DNA of 64,000 nucleotides from an uncultured Lachnospiraceae bacterium (GCA_947173945.1 CAMWGV010000003.1:1-64000), one strand, 5' to 3'. Shown: positions 34,410 to 44,290, counted from the stretch's first letter. Numbers and translations are program-made. Notes: generated by a model from the letters alone, not told the origin.

Positions 34410-35411
34410 GTGAAAGTTAATGTATATTACGGTGGCAGAGGCTTGCTTGAGGATCCGACATTGTTCGTTATAGACAAGGTTATACAGGTACTTGAGGAGC
34501 TTCGTGTTGAAGTAACCAGATATAATATGTACGAGGATAAAAGTGGTATTGCTACGCTTCCTAATACACTTAAGGATTGTGATGGTGTTATACTTGCAGT
34601 AAGCCTTGAGTGGTTTGGTATAGGAGGTTATATGCAACAGTTCTTAGATATGTGTTGGCTTTATGGAGATAAGGAAAAAATTTCCAATCTGTATATGTTG
34701 CCTATTGTTATTGCTACGGCATATGGAGAACAGGAAGCAGAGATGTCACTTCGCAAGGCATGGGATGTTCTTGGCGGTATATCCATGAACGGTCTTGCCT
34801 CCTATGTGGACAGCCATGAGGTATTTGAGCGTAATCCGGCATATCTTGCACTTATAGAAAAGACGGCGGAAAACCTTTACAGAAGTATTAACAAGAAGGC
34901 AGTTAAGCTGCCTACAAGTAATATTGCAGTAAAAAATAATATAATAAAAACGAACAATATCAAGCTTACACCTCAGGAGAGCGAGCAGTTATCCAAGTTT
35001 GTTGCGGATGACGGCTATGTTAAAAAACAAAAAGAAGATATTGAGGAGCTGGCAGCAATGTTTAAGCAGATGCTTGGCGGTGAGGGACAGCAGGAACGGG
35101 CATATGAAGATGATTTCATAGAAGCATTTCATACCCATTATCATCCGGAAAAGGATTTTGCTGCAAAATATGTTATTATAATTTCTGATTTGGGTAAAAA
35201 TCTTATTATTGATGCAGGAAATGAGCTTTACTGTGAATATGGCGAAATGCAGGATTCCGATGTAAAGATGAAGTTAAACAGTGACCTTATGAAGAAAATT
35301 CTTGCAGGCAGGCTTACATTCCAAAAGGGCTTTATGTCTGGTGAGATTACAGCAAAAGGAAACTTTAAGACACTTAGAATGTTAGACCAAATATTTAAAT
35401 TTGAAAAATAG
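34410..35411 (+). CDS. Flavodoxin-like NADPH-dependent FMN reductase fused to an SCP2 sterol-binding domain
   Basis: A 333-residue protein. The GTG at 34410 is preferred to the GTG at 34401, which lies inside the AAGAGGTGG ribosome site. Residues 1-165 are flavodoxin-like (VNVYYGGRGLLEDPTLFVID, then DGVILAVSLEWFGIGGYMQQ). Residues about 235-333 are an SCP2/sterol-carrier domain (YVIIISDLGKNLIIDAGNEL, then ILAGRLTFQKGFMSGEITA). Fusions of this kind occur in Lachnospiraceae but the substrate is unknown. The gene follows the Tad terminator and precedes dnaX by 22 bases. Confidence 0.78.
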   Translation: MKVNVYYGGRGLLEDPTLFVIDKVIQVLEELRVEVTRYNMYEDKSGIATLPNTLKDCDGVILAVSLEWFGIGGYMQQFLDMCWLYGDKEKISNLYMLPIVIATAYGEQEAEMSLRKAWDVLGGISMNGLASYVDSHEVFERNPAYLALIEKTAENLYRSINKKAVKLPTSNIAVKNNIIKTNNIKLTPQESEQLSKFVADDGYVKKQKEDIEELAAMFKQMLGGEGQQERAYEDDFIEAFHTHYHPEKDFAAKYVIIISDLGKNLIIDAGNELYCEYGEMQDSDVKMKLNSDLMKKILAGRLTFQKGFMSGEITAKGNFKTLRMLDQIFKFEK

Positions 35412-35433
35412 ACGTTGAGAGTGGGGTTGCCAT

Positions 35434-37107
35434 ATGTCTTACATGGCGTTATACAGAAAGTGGCGTCCTGATGAATTTCAGGAGGTAAAAGGGCAGGAGC
35501 ATATTGTTACTACCCTGAAAAATCAAATAAAAAATGATAGGATAGGTCATGCATATCTTTTTTGTGGGACAAGAGGAACCGGTAAAACGACTGTGGCAAA
35601 GCTTATGGCAAAGGCAGTAAACTGTGAGCATCCCGTAGACGGAAGCCCATGTAATGAATGTGAGAGCTGCAAAGCCATTTCGGCAGGCAATTCCATGAAT
35701 GTGATTGAAATTGATGCGGCATCAAATAATGGTGTCGACAATATCAGGCAGATTAATGGTGCAGTTCAATATTCACCAACTCAGGGAAAATATCTGGTTT
35801 ACATTATAGACGAGGTTCATATGCTGTCTAAGGGGGCATTTAATGCTCTTCTTAAAACTCTTGAAGAACCACCGGAGTATGTAATATTTATTCTGGCAAC
35901 AACAGAAGCACACATGATTCCGGCTACTATTATGTCGCGGTGTCAGAGGTACGATTTTAGAAGAATATCAATTGAGACAATAACCGACAGGTTAACCCAG
36001 CTTATAGAACGGGAAAATGTCGAAGCTACCAGAGATGCATTGGAATATGTCGCAAAGGCGGCAGATGGCTCCATGAGAGATGCGTTAAGTATACTGGATC
36101 AGTGTATTGCCTTCAATCTGGGAGAAAAGCTTACCTATGACAAGGTACTTGAGACGGTTGGGGCTGTGGATATTGACATATATATAAAGCTTATCAACGC
36201 TATTTTAACAGGAGATACACTCACTGCCATAGATATTGTGGATGATGCTGTATGGAATGGAAAGGATTTGACACAAATTGTAAATGAGTTTACCGGCTTC
36301 ATAAGAAATATACTTGTTCTTAAGCTGAATCCTAAAATGACTGTGGATGTTACATCGGAGAATGTTCCTGTGCTCATAGAGTTAGGCGACAAGCTGTCAG
36401 AGGGATATTTGATTAATTATATAAATATACTTCAGGAGGCAGGCACAAAAATAAACCGGTCCACAACAAAAAAAATAGTGTTAGAGGTTGCTGTCATAAA
36501 AATGATAAAGCCCCAGATGCAGCAGGGATATGATGCGATGATAAAGAGGATTGAGGAGCTTGAGGAGAAGCTTTCGGCTGTTGAATCAGGAGCGGACAGA
36601 CAGATTGTGCATGTGACGGAAAATGTGGCAGGGATGGAAAAAACGGTAACAGAGTATGCCGTATCAGAATCAACAGATAGTGACGAAGACAGCAAAACGG
36701 ATTCCGGTGAAGATACACAGAGTCAAAAGGTACTTAAAAACTATCAAGAAAAATATAAGGACGCAGATTACAAGGAAATTATGAGAATTGTTTCCGCATG
36801 GCGGGATATTAAAACATCGCTTATGAGAATGGAGAGAACATATCTTGATATGGCGAGTATTGTCCCGGGGGAAACAGCGGGTACAATCGATTTGGTAATT
36901 ACGGATAGCCCTGAAAATTTTCTCGCCATTCAGTATTTTAAGGAACAGTCAAATTTAGATGCCCTTGCGGATACTATAGCGGAGTTTACAGAGAGAAATG
37001 TTAAGGTTGCTGTGAGGACAATAAAGCAAAAGGATTACCAAAACTCTGATATAAAAGATTGGGATTTGTCAAAGATACATTTTAATAATATAGAATTTAA
37101 ATATTAG
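35434..37107 (+). CDS. dnaX: DNA polymerase III subunits gamma/tau
   Basis: A 557-residue AAA+ clamp-loader ATPase. Walker A is FCGTRGTGKTTVAK, the zinc module is CEHPVDGSPCNECESC, Walker B is VYIIDEVHMLS, and the SRC arginine finger is in TIMSRCQRYDFRR. Domain III and a diverged C-terminal tau region follow (from about residue 370), including an acidic linker (TDSDEDSKTDSGED). No programmed frameshift site was identified; I did not find a clear A6G slippery sequence. It starts the conserved dnaX-ebfC-recR cluster and partners with HolB at 10.4 kb. Confidence 0.95.
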   Translation: MSYMALYRKWRPDEFQEVKGQEHIVTTLKNQIKNDRIGHAYLFCGTRGTGKTTVAKLMAKAVNCEHPVDGSPCNECESCKAISAGNSMNVIEIDAASNNGVDNIRQINGAVQYSPTQGKYLVYIIDEVHMLSKGAFNALLKTLEEPPEYVIFILATTEAHMIPATIMSRCQRYDFRRISIETITDRLTQLIERENVEATRDALEYVAKAADGSMRDALSILDQCIAFNLGEKLTYDKVLETVGAVDIDIYIKLINAILTGDTLTAIDIVDDAVWNGKDLTQIVNEFTGFIRNILVLKLNPKMTVDVTSENVPVLIELGDKLSEGYLINYINILQEAGTKINRSTTKKIVLEVAVIKMIKPQMQQGYDAMIKRIEELEEKLSAVESGADRQIVHVTENVAGMEKTVTEYAVSESTDSDEDSKTDSGEDTQSQKVLKNYQEKYKDADYKEIMRIVSAWRDIKTSLMRMERTYLDMASIVPGETAGTIDLVITDSPENFLAIQYFKEQSNLDALADTIAEFTERNVKVAVRTIKQKDYQNSDIKDWDLSKIHFNNIEFKY

Positions 37108-37119
37108 GAGGAAAACAAC

Positions 37120-37470
37120 ATGGCAAAAAGAGGAGGGTTTCCCGGAGGAGGCATGATGCCGGGAAATATGAACAATCTGATGAAGCAGGCTCAGAAAATG
37201 CAGAAGCAGATGGAAGAAACGACAAAAGAGCTGGAGGAAAAGGAATACGAGTCAACAGCAGGAGGCGGAGTCGTTAAGGTTAAGATAAATGGAAAGAAAG
37301 AAATCACAGAGCTTCACCTTGATGAAGAAGTTGTAGATAAGGACGATATAGAAATGCTGGAAGACCTTGTTATGGCAGCGGTAAATGAAGCAATAAGGAT
37401 GCAGAGTGAAGATGAAAAGGCTCAAATGGGCAAAATAACCGGCGGTATAGGCGGAGGATTTCCTTTCTGA
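37120..37470 (+). CDS. ebfC: YbaB/EbfC nucleoid-associated protein
   Basis: A 116-residue DNA-binding protein, always found between dnaX and recR in Firmicutes. The N-terminus is Gly/Met-rich ([20 protein letters not shown]), then [18 protein letters not shown] and [18 protein letters not shown] follow the family pattern. TTAGGAGGA precedes the ATG. The stop codon shares its last base with the recR start. Confidence 0.94.
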   Translation: MAKRGGFPGGGMMPGNMNNLMKQAQKMQKQMEETTKELEEKEYESTAGGGVVKVKINGKKEITELHLDEEVVDKDDIEMLEDLVMAAVNEAIRMQSEDEKAQMGKITGGIGGGFPF

Positions 37471-38069
37471 TGGATGTATATGGAGGACAGGTTAATAAGC
37501 TGATATCCGAATTGTCGGGATTGCCCGGTATAGGAGGAAAAACAGCGCAAAGGCTTGCATTTTACATTATAAATATGCCGGAAGACAGAGCCAGAAATCT
37601 GGCGCATGCAATTGTAGATGCAAAAACAAACATTAAATATTGTAAAACATGTTATACTATAACAGATAGGGAAGAATGCCCGATATGTGCGTCTGAAAAG
37701 AGGAATCATAAACTCATTATGGTTGTAGAGTCTCCAAGAGACTTAGCAGCATATGAGAGAACTGCCCGTTATGACGGGGTATATCACGTTCTGCATGGTG
37801 TTATTAATCCGGCGCTTGGAATAGGTGTGGGAGATATAAGACTTAAGGAGCTTATAGTGAGACTTGAGCAGCAGGATGTTGAGGAGTTGATTATAGCTAC
37901 AAATTCCAGTGTTGAGGGCGAGGCAACAGCTATGTACATATCCAAGCTTATAAAACCTTCGGGTATAAAAACCACAAGAATAGCAAGTGGTGTTCCGGTG
38001 GGAGGAGATTTGGAATGTATTGATGAGGTGACGCTTCTTCGTGCATTGGAAGGAAGAATAACTATATAG
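37470..38069 (+). CDS. recR: Recombination protein RecR
   Basis: A 199-residue RecFOR-pathway protein that helps load RecA on gapped DNA. It has a helix-hairpin-helix (LSGLPGIGGKTAQRLAFYI), the four-cysteine zinc finger (CKTCYTITDREECPIC), and the Toprim domain (IMVVESPRDLAAYE, then ATNSSVEGEATAMYI). The length is exactly that of most RecR proteins. It overlaps ebfC by one base. Confidence 0.97.
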   Translation: MDVYGGQVNKLISELSGLPGIGGKTAQRLAFYIINMPEDRARNLAHAIVDAKTNIKYCKTCYTITDREECPICASEKRNHKLIMVVESPRDLAAYERTARYDGVYHVLHGVINPALGIGVGDIRLKELIVRLEQQDVEELIIATNSSVEGEATAMYISKLIKPSGIKTTRIASGVPVGGDLECIDEVTLLRALEGRITI

Positions 38070-38108
38070 TCTTGGCATTTAAGGTCAAAAGAAAGTGAGG
38101 TATGTACT

Positions 38109-39188
38109 ATGAAGAGAATTGGTATGTTGACGAGCGGTGGAGATTGTCAGGCACTTAATGCAACTATGCGTGGAGTTGTTAAAGGTCTTTACGGATGCTT
38201 TAAGGAAGTTGAAGTGTATGGTTTCCTTGAAGGGTACAAGGGCCTTATGTACGGAAATTACAAGAAACTTTCAGCTGAGGACTTTTCAGGAATATTGACA
38301 AAAGGTGGTACGATTCTTGGAAGCTCAAGACAGCCATTTAAGATGATGAATGTTCCTACAGAGGATGGTCTTGACAAGGTTAAGGCAATGAAAGAAACTT
38401 ACAAGAAGCTCAAGCTTGATTGTCTTGTTGTATTAGGTGGAAACGGTTCACAGAAAACGGCAAACCTTCTGAGTGAGGAGGGCTTGAATGTAGTAGGTCT
38501 TCCAAAAACAATAGACAATGATATATGGGGAACCGATATGACATTTGGTTTCCAAAGTGCAGTTGATATTGCAACACAGGCAATTGATTGTATTCATACA
38601 ACAGCAGCATCACATAACAGAATATTTATCATTGAGGTTATGGGACATAAGGTTGGATGGATTACGCTTCACGCAGGCATTGCTTCAGGTGCAGATGTAA
38701 TACTGATTCCTGAGATACCATACGATATCAAGAAGGTGTGTAAGGCACTTGATAAGCGTTCAAAAGCAGGAAAAGGATTTTCGATTCTTGCAGTGGCAGA
38801 GGGAGCAATATCCAAGGATGTTGCCAGCCTTTCAAAGAAAGAAAGAAAAGCGGCTATCGCAGCGGCAGCAGAAAAATATCCGTCAGTTGCATACCAGATT
38901 GCTGACCAGATAAAGGAATACAGTGGTGCAGATATAAGAGTAACAGTACCGGGTCATACCCAAAGAGGCGGAAGCCCTGTTCCTTATGATAGAGTTATTT
39001 CAAGCCGTTTTGGTGCAAAGGCGGCAGAGCTTATACGGGATGAGGATTACGGAAAGCTTGTTGTAATGAGAAATAATGAGGTTGATGCAATACCTCTTTC
39101 AGAGTCAGCAGGAAAACTGAAATATGTTTCACCGGAAGACAGCATTGTGAAAAATGCAAAGATGCTGGGTATCTCATTTGGAGACTAA
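38109..39188 (+). CDS. pfkA: 6-phosphofructokinase
   Basis: A 359-residue phosphofructokinase of the PfkA superfamily, phosphorylating fructose-6-phosphate in glycolysis. TSGGDCQALNATMRG is the nucleotide-binding start, GGNGSQKTANLL the phosphate-donor loop, and LPKTIDNDIWGTDMTFGF the catalytic loop. The donor loop has Gly (residue 113), as in ATP-dependent enzymes, while Lys133 in PKTIDND is the residue usually found in PPi-dependent or group III enzymes; the usual donor-loop Asp is Asn112. The length also fits group III. So the donor (ATP or PPi) is not certain. It has its own ribosome site and a terminator 50 bases downstream. Confidence 0.9.
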   Translation: MKRIGMLTSGGDCQALNATMRGVVKGLYGCFKEVEVYGFLEGYKGLMYGNYKKLSAEDFSGILTKGGTILGSSRQPFKMMNVPTEDGLDKVKAMKETYKKLKLDCLVVLGGNGSQKTANLLSEEGLNVVGLPKTIDNDIWGTDMTFGFQSAVDIATQAIDCIHTTAASHNRIFIIEVMGHKVGWITLHAGIASGADVILIPEIPYDIKKVCKALDKRSKAGKGFSILAVAEGAISKDVASLSKKERKAAIAAAAEKYPSVAYQIADQIKEYSGADIRVTVPGHTQRGGSPVPYDRVISSRFGAKAAELIRDEDYGKLVVMRNNEVDAIPLSESAGKLKYVSPEDSIVKNAKMLGISFGD

Positions 39189-39238
39189 AATGCCTCACAT
39201 AACATCATATATCAGCATATACTAAGGTAAAACAAAAG

Positions 39239-39277
39239 CAATCGGAAGACTGACATAAGTTTTCCGATTGTATTTTT
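39239..39277 (+). terminator. Terminator after pfkA
   Basis: CAATCGGAAGACT (39239-39251) pairs with AGTTTTCCGATTG (39258-39270) over 13 positions with one wobble and is followed by TATTTTT. The next gene starts only 10 bases further on, so read-through may be its source of transcript. Confidence 0.85.
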
Positions 39278-39286
39278 GAGGTATAT

Positions 39287-39628
39287 ATGGATAATATGTT
39301 TAGTGAAAGAATGGGTATTTTAAGACTCCAGGCTGTGGACGAAAGAGAACTGGAGGAGGATAGAGAGTACCTGCTTCAGATGTATCCTGCCAAAGCAAGA
39401 ATTATTATGGTTATGGTACAGGATGAATGCGACAGAATGGAATATGAGGGGAGTCCTATGCTTATGACTTACCCTGACAAGGAAACTATGCTTGGCATAG
39501 CGAGAAAAATATATAATAAAGTCAGTTATGAGGAAAATCCTGAGCTTAGATATTTGATAGAAGTTCTTGTATGTAATGAATATCAGGTCAGGAGAAGCAG
39601 ATATAAAAGAAGGAGACATTTCTTTTAG
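39287..39628 (+). CDS. Conserved hypothetical protein
   Basis: A 113-residue cytosolic protein, acidic in the first half and strongly basic at the end (RRSRYKRRRHFF). It is mostly helical: LEEDREYLLQMYPAKARIIM, then VQDECDRMEYEGSPMLMTYP. I recall similar short proteins in Lachnospiraceae but know no function. Its start lies directly behind the pfkA terminator with a modest GAGG site. The large membrane-anchored gene begins 3 bases after its stop, so the two are likely one unit. Confidence 0.65.
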   Translation: MDNMFSERMGILRLQAVDERELEEDREYLLQMYPAKARIIMVMVQDECDRMEYEGSPMLMTYPDKETMLGIARKIYNKVSYEENPELRYLIEVLVCNEYQVRRSRYKRRRHFF

Positions 39629-39631
39629 CGT

Positions 39632-42175
39632 ATGAAGAATATTATTTTAAAGGTCATTGTTTTTATAATTGTGTTTACTGGGACGGCCTTTTTAGTAAAT
39701 AAAATAAATAACAGAAATTTTGATAAAGCAACAAGGGAGATGGATGAAGCAACTCTGCCATTGGTATATTGCGAATTTGAAGGAGAAACGTTAAACAGAC
39801 TTTACGGATACACGCAGATTATGTCAACCTCACTTATGAGAAATGCAATCGTTCCGTTGAATGAGGGATATGGCGTAGATTTACTTGTGGATGATGAGTA
39901 TGGATATGGAACGAAATACTCATATGAATTGAGAACGATTGCAGGAGATTCTCTTGTTGAGGATGGAGAACTTGAATCAAAAGGAACAGATGGTTATAGG
40001 CAGCAGTTTTTTGTCCGTTTCCGTATGGATATGAAGCCTAACAGAGAATATGTGCTGGTTTTTATTATAGAGAATCAACATGGAGAACAGGCAAGATATT
40101 ACATGAGGGTTGTTAATATTGAAGAGCAGTATACAAAGCAATTTCTTGATTTTGCAAAACAATTTCACGAAACCTCATTTGAAAAAAAGGTTCATGAAAC
40201 TGAGGGGAATTTTGTATATGACAGGCTGAGAACGACGGGTGAGGGTACAGATTATAATTTATCCCATGTAAGTCTTAAATCAAATTATGATATGGTCAGT
40301 TGGGGGAATTTAGAGCCGGTTGTTGTTTCGGCAATAGTGCCAACTGTAACTGAGCTTGACAAGGAATATGGCATAGTAAATTATTCTTATGTGATACAAT
40401 CTGTTCAGGACAGTGTTATCCATTATTATAACGTTGATGAATATTACAGTGTTCTATATGATGATTATACAAAAGATATACAGCTTTTAGGGTTTGACCG
40501 GTATATGGAAAGTATTTTTGACTCTGACTATATAAGCAAGAGCAGAAACAGCATTTCTATGGGAATAGCAGGTGGTGTGACGGAATATTTATCTGCGGAC
40601 GAAAACAAAAAGCTTGCGTTTGTTAAAGAGGGTCAGCTATGGCTTTATGACTATAATAGTCAGATGCTTGTAAGTGTGTTCCGGTTTACACAGGGAAATT
40701 ATTCCGATGCAAGGAATATTAACACAAACATGGATATAAATATAGCCGGAATGGATGATGATGGCAACATTTATTTTGTTGTATATGGATATATGAGCAG
40801 AGGAGACCATCAGGGCAAAAATGGCGTTTCGCTATATTACTACACAGCAAAAGACGCACAAGTGCAGGAAAAAATATTTATTGAGTGTGATGAACCGTTT
40901 GACGTCATGGAACAGGAAATAGGAAGATTTACCTACTATGATGACAAGGGACATTTTTACTATTTGTTGGATGGTTCAGTATATGAGATAAACTTAAATG
41001 AGATGACACAGGATTTGCTTGTGTCTGGTTTGTCATCCGACAAAATAATGGTCTCATCAAACCGAAAAATAATAGCCTACCCAAATACAGATGATGATAG
41101 AGAGGTCACAAGTATAATAATTGATAATTTTGAAACCGGACAAGTCTATGAGGAGACATGTGGTGCAAATGATAGAATGTCTGCTTTAGGGTTTGTCGGA
41201 AATGACCTTATATACGGAGTTGCAAACAAGTCAGATATTCTTGTTTCCTCATATGGTGAGGCAATACTTCCATTGAAAAAACTATATGTTGTAGAGCCGG
41301 GAGGAAAGGTAATCAAGGAGTATTCAAAGAATGATATGTATATCATGGATGCTCAGGTCCAAGCCGAAAAAGTATATTTACAAAGAGCATATAAACAAAA
41401 TAACTTTTTTGAGACTACAGAGCCGGATACGATTTCTTACAAAACAGATGAAAATGAGGAAAATATAAATCAGAGCTATTATTATGATAATTATGCAATG
41501 AATATGCGTGACCTTGTCTTTCCGTCAGATATGTATATAGGAGAGTCGGCAAGACTGGTTATGACCAAAAATCAGGATGCTGAGGAATATAAGGAGATTT
41601 CCATAAAGACCGGTACAAGGGAAGGCCTGTATTATGTGTTTAATAATGGTGGTTATTCAGGGGCATACAGAAGTGCAGGAAAGGCTATCGTGAGCGTGGC
41701 ACAGAACAGCTCCGGTCTTGTGGTTGATGAAAATGGTAATACCGTTTACCGTGCACTGGCGGCTACGAGCTACAATACTGTGGCAGATGCTATTGACGAA
41801 TATCCTTGCAGTGCAGTTAAGGATACATGGATGACCTGTGCTTATATGTGCATAGAATATCTGGATAGTGATGTGGAATATAAGGATGTTATGCAGTATG
41901 ATAGCTGGGAGGATGCGTTTGAACAGCTTACAAATGGTGTGGGAATCAATATTTCGGGAATCGATTTGCAGACTGCACTGTACTTCCTTGATCGTGATGT
42001 GCCGTTTGCAGCATGTATTGATGATGGTAGATATGTCCTTGTAATCAGTTACAACTCCACCCATATAAGATACTATGATCCTATTTTGGGTGAAGAAGTA
42101 AGAGTTACAAGAGAGAGATTTGAAAATATGTTGAGTATGCAGGGCAATACAATGTATACCTACACGTCCCAGTAG
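39632..42175 (+). CDS. Large membrane-anchored protein with a C39 peptidase-like C-terminus
   Basis: An 847-residue protein with a single N-terminal membrane segment (IILKVIVFIIVFTGTAFLVN) and a very long outer part. The middle is beta-rich and reads like a propeller (EGQLWLYDYNSQ, GSVYEINLNEM, KIIAYPNTDDDREVTSIII). The last 130 residues resemble the papain-like C39 fold: DTWMTCAYMCIEYL, then FLDRDVPFAACIDDGRYVLV, then HIRYYDPILGEE. The usual catalytic His before the VLV strand is Tyr here, so the domain is probably inactive and may bind rather than cleave. The ribosome site (AGGAG) is unusually far, about 16 bases. The 3' end overlaps the convergent lysA-like gene. Confidence 0.65.
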   Translation: MKNIILKVIVFIIVFTGTAFLVNKINNRNFDKATREMDEATLPLVYCEFEGETLNRLYGYTQIMSTSLMRNAIVPLNEGYGVDLLVDDEYGYGTKYSYELRTIAGDSLVEDGELESKGTDGYRQQFFVRFRMDMKPNREYVLVFIIENQHGEQARYYMRVVNIEEQYTKQFLDFAKQFHETSFEKKVHETEGNFVYDRLRTTGEGTDYNLSHVSLKSNYDMVSWGNLEPVVVSAIVPTVTELDKEYGIVNYSYVIQSVQDSVIHYYNVDEYYSVLYDDYTKDIQLLGFDRYMESIFDSDYISKSRNSISMGIAGGVTEYLSADENKKLAFVKEGQLWLYDYNSQMLVSVFRFTQGNYSDARNINTNMDINIAGMDDDGNIYFVVYGYMSRGDHQGKNGVSLYYYTAKDAQVQEKIFIECDEPFDVMEQEIGRFTYYDDKGHFYYLLDGSVYEINLNEMTQDLLVSGLSSDKIMVSSNRKIIAYPNTDDDREVTSIIIDNFETGQVYEETCGANDRMSALGFVGNDLIYGVANKSDILVSSYGEAILPLKKLYVVEPGGKVIKEYSKNDMYIMDAQVQAEKVYLQRAYKQNNFFETTEPDTISYKTDENEENINQSYYYDNYAMNMRDLVFPSDMYIGESARLVMTKNQDAEEYKEISIKTGTREGLYYVFNNGGYSGAYRSAGKAIVSVAQNSSGLVVDENGNTVYRALAATSYNTVADAIDEYPCSAVKDTWMTCAYMCIEYLDSDVEYKDVMQYDSWEDAFEQLTNGVGINISGIDLQTALYFLDRDVPFAACIDDGRYVLVISYNSTHIRYYDPILGEEVRVTRERFENMLSMQGNTMYTYTSQ

Positions 42176-43410
42176 CCATCAAGAGTTGCAAAATAATCTT
42201 CCGGTGTCTCGGCACGTCTTATCTGCTTGACAGAGCCATCCTCACAAAGGAGAAGCTCGGCAGATTTGAGCTTACCGTTGTAGTTATAACCCATTGCAAA
42301 GCCATGTGCACCTGTATCATGTATGACAAGATAATCTCCTATATCGATTTTAGGGAGTAATCTGTCAATTGCAAATTTATCATTGTTTTCACAAAGTGAG
42401 CCTGTGATATCATATTTGAAGTCGCAAGGCTCATTTTCTTTGCCCAGAACAGTGATATGATGGTAGGCTCCATACATTGCAGGACGCATAAGGTTAACGG
42501 CACATGCGTCAACACCTATATATTCCTTGTGGGTGTGCTTTTCGTGAATTGCTTTTGTTACAAGGTGACCATAAGGTGCAAGCATAAATCTTCCAAGCTC
42601 GGTATATATGCTTACATTGCCTAAGCCTGCAGGAACAAGAACTTCATCATATACCTTGTGAACCCCCTCGCCTATGGCAAGGATATCGTTTGGCTCCTTG
42701 TCCGGAGTGTATGGAATACCGACTCCACCGGAGAGATTAATAAAGCTGATTTCGATGCCTGTTCTCTCCTTGACCTCAACAGCGGTTTCAAAAAGAATTT
42801 TAGCAAGCGTAGGATAATATTCGTTTGTTACAGTGTTGCTTGCAAGAAACGAGTGGAGTCCAAACTTCTTTGCACCAAGCTCCTTAAGGTCCAGATATGC
42901 CTGTATAAGCTGTTCCTTTGTCATTCCGTACTTGGCATCTCCGGGATTGTCCATAATGGTTGTGGAAATTGAAAATGTTCCTCCCGGATTATAGCGGCAG
43001 CTTATTGTTTCAGGTATACCACATGTATCTTTCAAAAATTGTACATGAGTGTAGTCGTCAAGGTTAATGGTTGCACCAAGCTTTGATGCAAGCTCGAATT
43101 CCTGAACTGGCGTATCGTTTGAAGAAAACATAATATCGGAACCGGTTATTCCGACTTTGTCCGACATAAGTAATTCTGTGTATGATGAACAGTCTGCACC
43201 GCAGCCTTCCGATTTTAATATACGGAGAATGGTAGGATTCGGGGTTGCTTTAACGGCAAAAAATTCTTTGTAGCCCGGATTCCATGAAAATGCCTGCTTA
43301 AGCCTGCGTGCATTTTCTCTAATAGCCTTCTCATCATATATATGAAATGGTGTAGGGTAATTCTTAACGATTTCCTCTGTCTGCTCTTTTGAAATAAATG
43401 GCTTTTTCAT
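42160..43410 (-). CDS. lysA: Diaminopimelate decarboxylase-like enzyme
   Basis: A 416-residue fold-type III PLP decarboxylase. The start at 43410 follows AGGAGGT by 6 bases; the frame extending to 43431 is rejected. Motifs include the PLP lysine in EFFAVKATPNPTIL, CGADCSSYTELLMSD, FSSNDTPVQEF, SGGVGIPYTPD, and the substrate cysteine motif GSLCENNDKFA. Lysine biosynthesis is the likely role, but the family also includes other diamino-acid decarboxylases, and no lysine operon genes lie nearby. It converges with the large membrane-anchored protein, overlapping by 16 bases. Confidence 0.82.
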   Translation of the reverse strand: MKKPFISKEQTEEIVKNYPTPFHIYDEKAIRENARRLKQAFSWNPGYKEFFAVKATPNPTILRILKSEGCGADCSSYTELLMSDKVGITGSDIMFSSNDTPVQEFELASKLGATINLDDYTHVQFLKDTCGIPETISCRYNPGGTFSISTTIMDNPGDAKYGMTKEQLIQAYLDLKELGAKKFGLHSFLASNTVTNEYYPTLAKILFETAVEVKERTGIEISFINLSGGVGIPYTPDKEPNDILAIGEGVHKVYDEVLVPAGLGNVSIYTELGRFMLAPYGHLVTKAIHEKHTHKEYIGVDACAVNLMRPAMYGAYHHITVLGKENEPCDFKYDITGSLCENNDKFAIDRLLPKIDIGDYLVIHDTGAHGFAMGYNYNGKLKSAELLLCEDGSVKQIRRAETPEDYFATLDGYWDV

Positions 43411-43468
43411 AATGTACCTCCTATAGTGCATAATAACTTAATATAGAATCAAAATATAAATTTGTCAA

Positions 43469-43497
43469 TTGAAAACGCTATATAATGATGTTATAAT
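43469..43497 (+). promoter_or_regulatory. Promoter for the DUF624 gene
   Basis: TTGAAA (43469-43474), a 17-base spacer ending in the extended motif TGT, then TATAAT (43492-43497). The transcript should start near 43504. That supports the ATG at 43541 as start codon and rules out the GTG at 43505. Confidence 0.65.
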
Positions 43498-43540
43498 CCT
43501 TTGAGTGAACTTATACTATATGGAAAATGGGAGATTATTG

Positions 43541-44290
43541 ATGGCAGGCGAAGGAATAAATTATGATAATTTAATTGTAAGGGGACTTAACAGAATCGGA
43601 GATGCAATGATATTGTCACTCTTAACGGTATTGTTCAGTATCCCTATTATAACGGCAGGAGCTTCACTTACTGCTGGCTATTATACTGCTATGCATGGTG
43701 TTGCAAAGGATGACGGATATGTGTGGAAAAAATTTATAAAAAGCTTCAAACAGAATTTTAAGCAGTCAACGATTATGTGGCTCATATTTATGCTGTTATT
43801 CATAGTGTTTGGTGTTGATGTATGGTACTGGCAGACCATGTATGAAAATAAAACAGGCGGATTTATGGCTCAGCCTTTGCTTGTTGTTAGTGTAGTTTTA
43901 TTTGCCCTTACGGTTATGACATTTATATTTGCATTTCCGTTACAGGCAAAATTTGATAACACTGTAAAAGTACAGATAAAAAATGCATTTTTGCTCAGCA
44001 TCAGATATGTGCCTACAACGATAGGTATCGTTTTTACAATGACGGCGGTTGCACTTATTTTCAAATTTCAACCATTGCTGGCAATCGTATTTTTTGTGCT
44101 TATCGGCTTTGGAATCCTCTTGTATTTTTTTGCATTTCTTATGCTTAGATGCTTTCAGGTATTTCTTCAGCCGGAAGGAACGGTGCAAGCGGAAGAAGTT
44201 GCAGAAACAAAAGAACCAGTACAAACTGGTGAAAAGGCAAAGTCTGTAGTAAAAAAAGAAATCGAAGACGAAAAAACAGAAGATGAATAA
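43541..44290 (+). CDS. YesL-like DUF624 membrane protein
   Basis: A 249-residue polytopic protein. The ATG at 43541 follows GGGAG by 8 bases. About five or six membrane segments lie between residues 15 and 205 (ISLPITAGA-like stretch SIPIITAGASLTAGYYTAMH; FAFPLQAKFDNT). Members of DUF624 sit next to sugar-transport and two-component genes, but none are here. The C-terminus is a charged Lys/Glu tail that stops at 44288. In the same frame beyond the TAA, 19 further codons of the same composition run to a second stop at 44348, suggesting a recent nonsense change. Confidence 0.8.
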   Translation: MAGEGINYDNLIVRGLNRIGDAMILSLLTVLFSIPIITAGASLTAGYYTAMHGVAKDDGYVWKKFIKSFKQNFKQSTIMWLIFMLLFIVFGVDVWYWQTMYENKTGGFMAQPLLVVSVVLFALTVMTFIFAFPLQAKFDNTVKVQIKNAFLLSIRYVPTTIGIVFTMTAVALIFKFQPLLAIVFFVLIGFGILLYFFAFLMLRCFQVFLQPEGTVQAEEVAETKEPVQTGEKAKSVVKKEIEDEKTEDE

